From positions 12,100,225 through 12,164,224 of the forward strand of contig OZ023264.1 in the NCBI GenBank assembly GCA_964006375.1: a DNA stretch of 64,000 nucleotides, written 5' to 3'. This DNA is from Tillus elongatus. Taxonomy: Eukaryota; Arthropoda; Insecta; Coleoptera; Cleridae. Both the position numbers and the translations under genes were made by a program. Every line of letters starts with the position of its first letter. The first letter of the stretch is position 1. This document shows positions 62,456 through 64,000 of this stretch, one piece after another. The notes below the pieces were generated by a model. The model was not told the origin of the DNA. It saw nothing but the letters and a program-made list of their open reading frames with translations, and did not search any database.

Positions 62456-63199
62456 AGGGCTCGCCTATTTTGTCCCCGAAAATGTATTATAAAGAAACCT
62501 ACTTACTAAACTTAATAATTATTAACTACTTACCAAGTTTTTCTCTAGTTAGTTATACGTTATAGTAATTAAAAAGTCCCTAAAAAAGTTAACCTTTAAA
62601 TTTAAAATATCCACTGAATCAATCACAGTATCACAATTATTTTGTCCACTTATTAAGCAACCCGAAGTAGTAACCATCATAATAATAATTGTCTTCTTAG
62701 AACATGTAAACAACAACGAAATGATCTAATTAAAAATAAATCCGACGCGAAGACGAAAATTACTAGGTAGTAGGTACACACGCTGTACCAAAAGTCCACT
62801 ACAAACTGGAAGTGTGTAATTTTATCGCGCACAAAAGATTGCTTATTCGGTCGTTTTCGACGAAGATCATCAAGATTCGGCGATCATTTCGCACTGAAGT
62901 ATCGCATTTCCTGATAGCGCCGAAAAATACACACCGCCGCCCGCCTGATTTATATGGATATGGATGTATATAACGTCTGCAAAGATTAACACTATACTTA
63001 TTCTGATTCTGTATTCTGTATTAATGGCTGCCGACTCTCTGCGATCCTCGATATACTAATGTTGTTTGTTGAATGCAGGAGGTAAAAAAGTCAATAAAAA
63101 CTTATTAAAATATAGCATAGCAAAAATATTCTTTTTTCCACGGCAGGTGCAGGGCCCGCGCACGGGCTCACTTATTGAGAAGCCGCCCCTGTTATGTCA

Positions 63200-63835
63200 T
63201 TAATGTTGTGGACATCTGTACGATAGGTAATCTTGTACAAATACTGAGGCGCCTTATTAATAATAAGACAATGAAATAAACTACAACTATGCAATTTACA
63301 CGGTCATCAATTGAATAAAACTTTTACAATTATAATTTTTTTTGTGAATTTAGTGTAGGGAGATTTATCTATAGATTTGGCATTCTGAAATGACCAACGG
63401 CACGATTCTTGGTCACGTGGTCAGAAATTAAATTGCTATTGGTTTGTTCTGTTATTTGCAATCTTATAGCAAAATGGCGCGGTTTATGTAGCGTTATATA
63501 TGTAATATCAATTTATTTTTATTTTAGGATAATGAGGGAATAGGTTGTTTTTCGATTAATAATTTTAGTTTATATGAAAAGCTTGTGAATTAAATCATTG
63601 GCGAAAACAACAAAGTTGTTTGATCATAATGCGAAATAAGCGAGTTGTCCAAGACGTTAACCTTTAAAATAAGTTATGTTAAATTCTTTCACACAAAACA
63701 GTCCGTATGAAATGAGGACTGTTAAAAATTGTGCAAATATGACAAAATTTGGACATAATTTAATTCTTTATTTAAAATCGAAACCTAAAAGTTAATAATG
63801 AAAATATATAACCTTTGGACAAATAAACATTTCAA
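63200..63835. other. Nothing recognised
   Basis: AT-rich DNA between the hAT-like element and the 5S copy. Confidence 0.35.
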
Positions 63836-63953
63836 GCCAACGGCAATACCACGTTGAAAAAACCGATTCTCGTGCGATCACCGAAGTTAAGCAACCGGGC
63901 AGGGTCAGTGCCTGGATGGGTAGCCGCCTGGTAACACCGTGTGCTGTTGGCTT
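63836..63953 (+). rRNA. 5S rRNA gene copy, diverged (probable pseudogene)
   Basis: 118 bases begin with gccaacggcaataccacgtt and contain cgatcaccgaagttaagcaa and cctggatgggtagccgcctg, ending ctgttggctt. This is the full-length order of an insect 5S rRNA (about 120 nt), including the internal A-box and C-box regions. It has one to two missing bases after aagcaac and several changes at normally conserved positions, such as gggtagccgc where gggtgaccgc is usual. No neighbouring 5S unit is visible. A clear T-run terminator is not present directly after the gene; an HLR left end follows. Confidence 0.75.
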
Positions 63954-63954
63954 G

Positions 63955-64000
63955 TAGTGAATTTTCTTAAAAAAATTCACTAATGAGGAGATCTCGACTT
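63955..64000 (+). repeat. HLR left end, cut by window edge
   Basis: tagtgaattttcttaaaaaa, then ttcactaatgaggagatctc: the left-end hairpin and first bases of an HLR, directly after the 5S copy. Confidence 0.7.

Larger units (their letters stand above)
61727..63191. mobile_element. hAT-like non-autonomous element with 8-bp target duplication
   Basis: The left end CAGTAGCGGCTCGTGC (61727) and right end GAAGCCGCCCCTG (63179-63191) are imperfect inverted repeats (CAGNNGCGGCT). The flanks ttatttca (61719-61726) and ttatgtca (63192-63199) differ by one base. Eight-base duplications and CAG-starting ends fit the hAT superfamily. No transposase is seen; an HLR copy is nested at 61772-62455, leaving about 780 bases of its own. 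Confidence 0.65.

Overview
The window looks like a chromosomal segment from an insect. Only one host gene part is recognisable: the first coding exon of the presynaptic active-zone gene bruchpilot (ELKS/CAST family) on the minus strand at 48123..48821. It has a clean splice donor and a GC-rich upstream region. Nearly everything else is old, broken and nested transposable-element DNA. All sequence left of 48123 is therefore either brp first-intron DNA or lies beyond it; I saw no second brp exon. A diverged 5S rRNA copy lies at the right edge (63836..63953).

Layout. 1-870: DNA element with a perfect 20-bp inverted repeat. 1.2-3.7 kb: a Penelope-like (PLE) GIY-YIG fragment and copies of a Helitron/Helentron-like non-autonomous repeat, called HLR here. 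3.85-6.1 kb: a 2.3-kb noncoding repeat with an inverted copy at 26.2-28.5 kb. 6.2-10.1 kb: a PLE palindrome and a longer PLE copy with reverse transcriptase and GIY-YIG remnants. 10.4-10.9 kb: a mariner fragment with an internal inversion. 12.5-14.8 kb: an antisense non-LTR element with RNase H (Lian/LOA or R1-like). 16.4-19.0 kb: a mariner interrupted by a piggyBac. 22.1-23.2 kb: a BEL/Pao integrase fragment inside an HLR copy. 24.4-25.5 kb: an antisense non-LTR remnant with an ORF1/RNase H fusion. 29.7-33.1 kb and 34.3-37.7 kb: two copies of a mariner with about 310-bp terminal inverted repeats, both with nested insertions. 38.3-41.8 kb: an antisense CR1/Jockey-like element. 41.8-43.1 kb: a second Lian-like copy. 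43.8-45.4 kb: a pogo/Tigger-like transposon with a C-terminal zinc finger. 45.7-47.0 kb: a non-LTR RT split by a tRNA-derived SINE. 47-50 kb: a comparatively repeat-poor island around the brp exon. 50-58 kb: more HLR copies, a second SINE and RT scraps. 58.0-59.8 kb: another RT-RNase H element. 60.2-60.9 kb: a second CR1-like copy. 61.7-63.2 kb: a hAT-like non-autonomous element with an 8-bp target duplication and an HLR inside.

Two patterns run through the whole window. First, there are 23 near-pure (TA)n tracts of about 50-125 bp (about 2 kb in total). They sit inside unrelated elements at positions where those elements have a short TATATA-like seed, and fragments of other elements repeatedly begin or end exactly at their edges. 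Second, the HLR family has a 12-bp subterminal inverted repeat (TAGTGAATTTTC), a central site that is short or expanded to (TA)n, and a terminal ACGCA/TGCGT hairpin. This is the architecture described for Helentron-associated elements such as DINE-1. A third recurring signal is a hairpin with a hammerhead-like core (CTGAAGA...GAAACGCGT) in every PLE-like terminus.

No element here looks able to move by itself: every transposase or polymerase reading frame is frameshifted, truncated or interrupted. Coordinates of repeat boundaries were read by eye and are approximate unless a target duplication is given.
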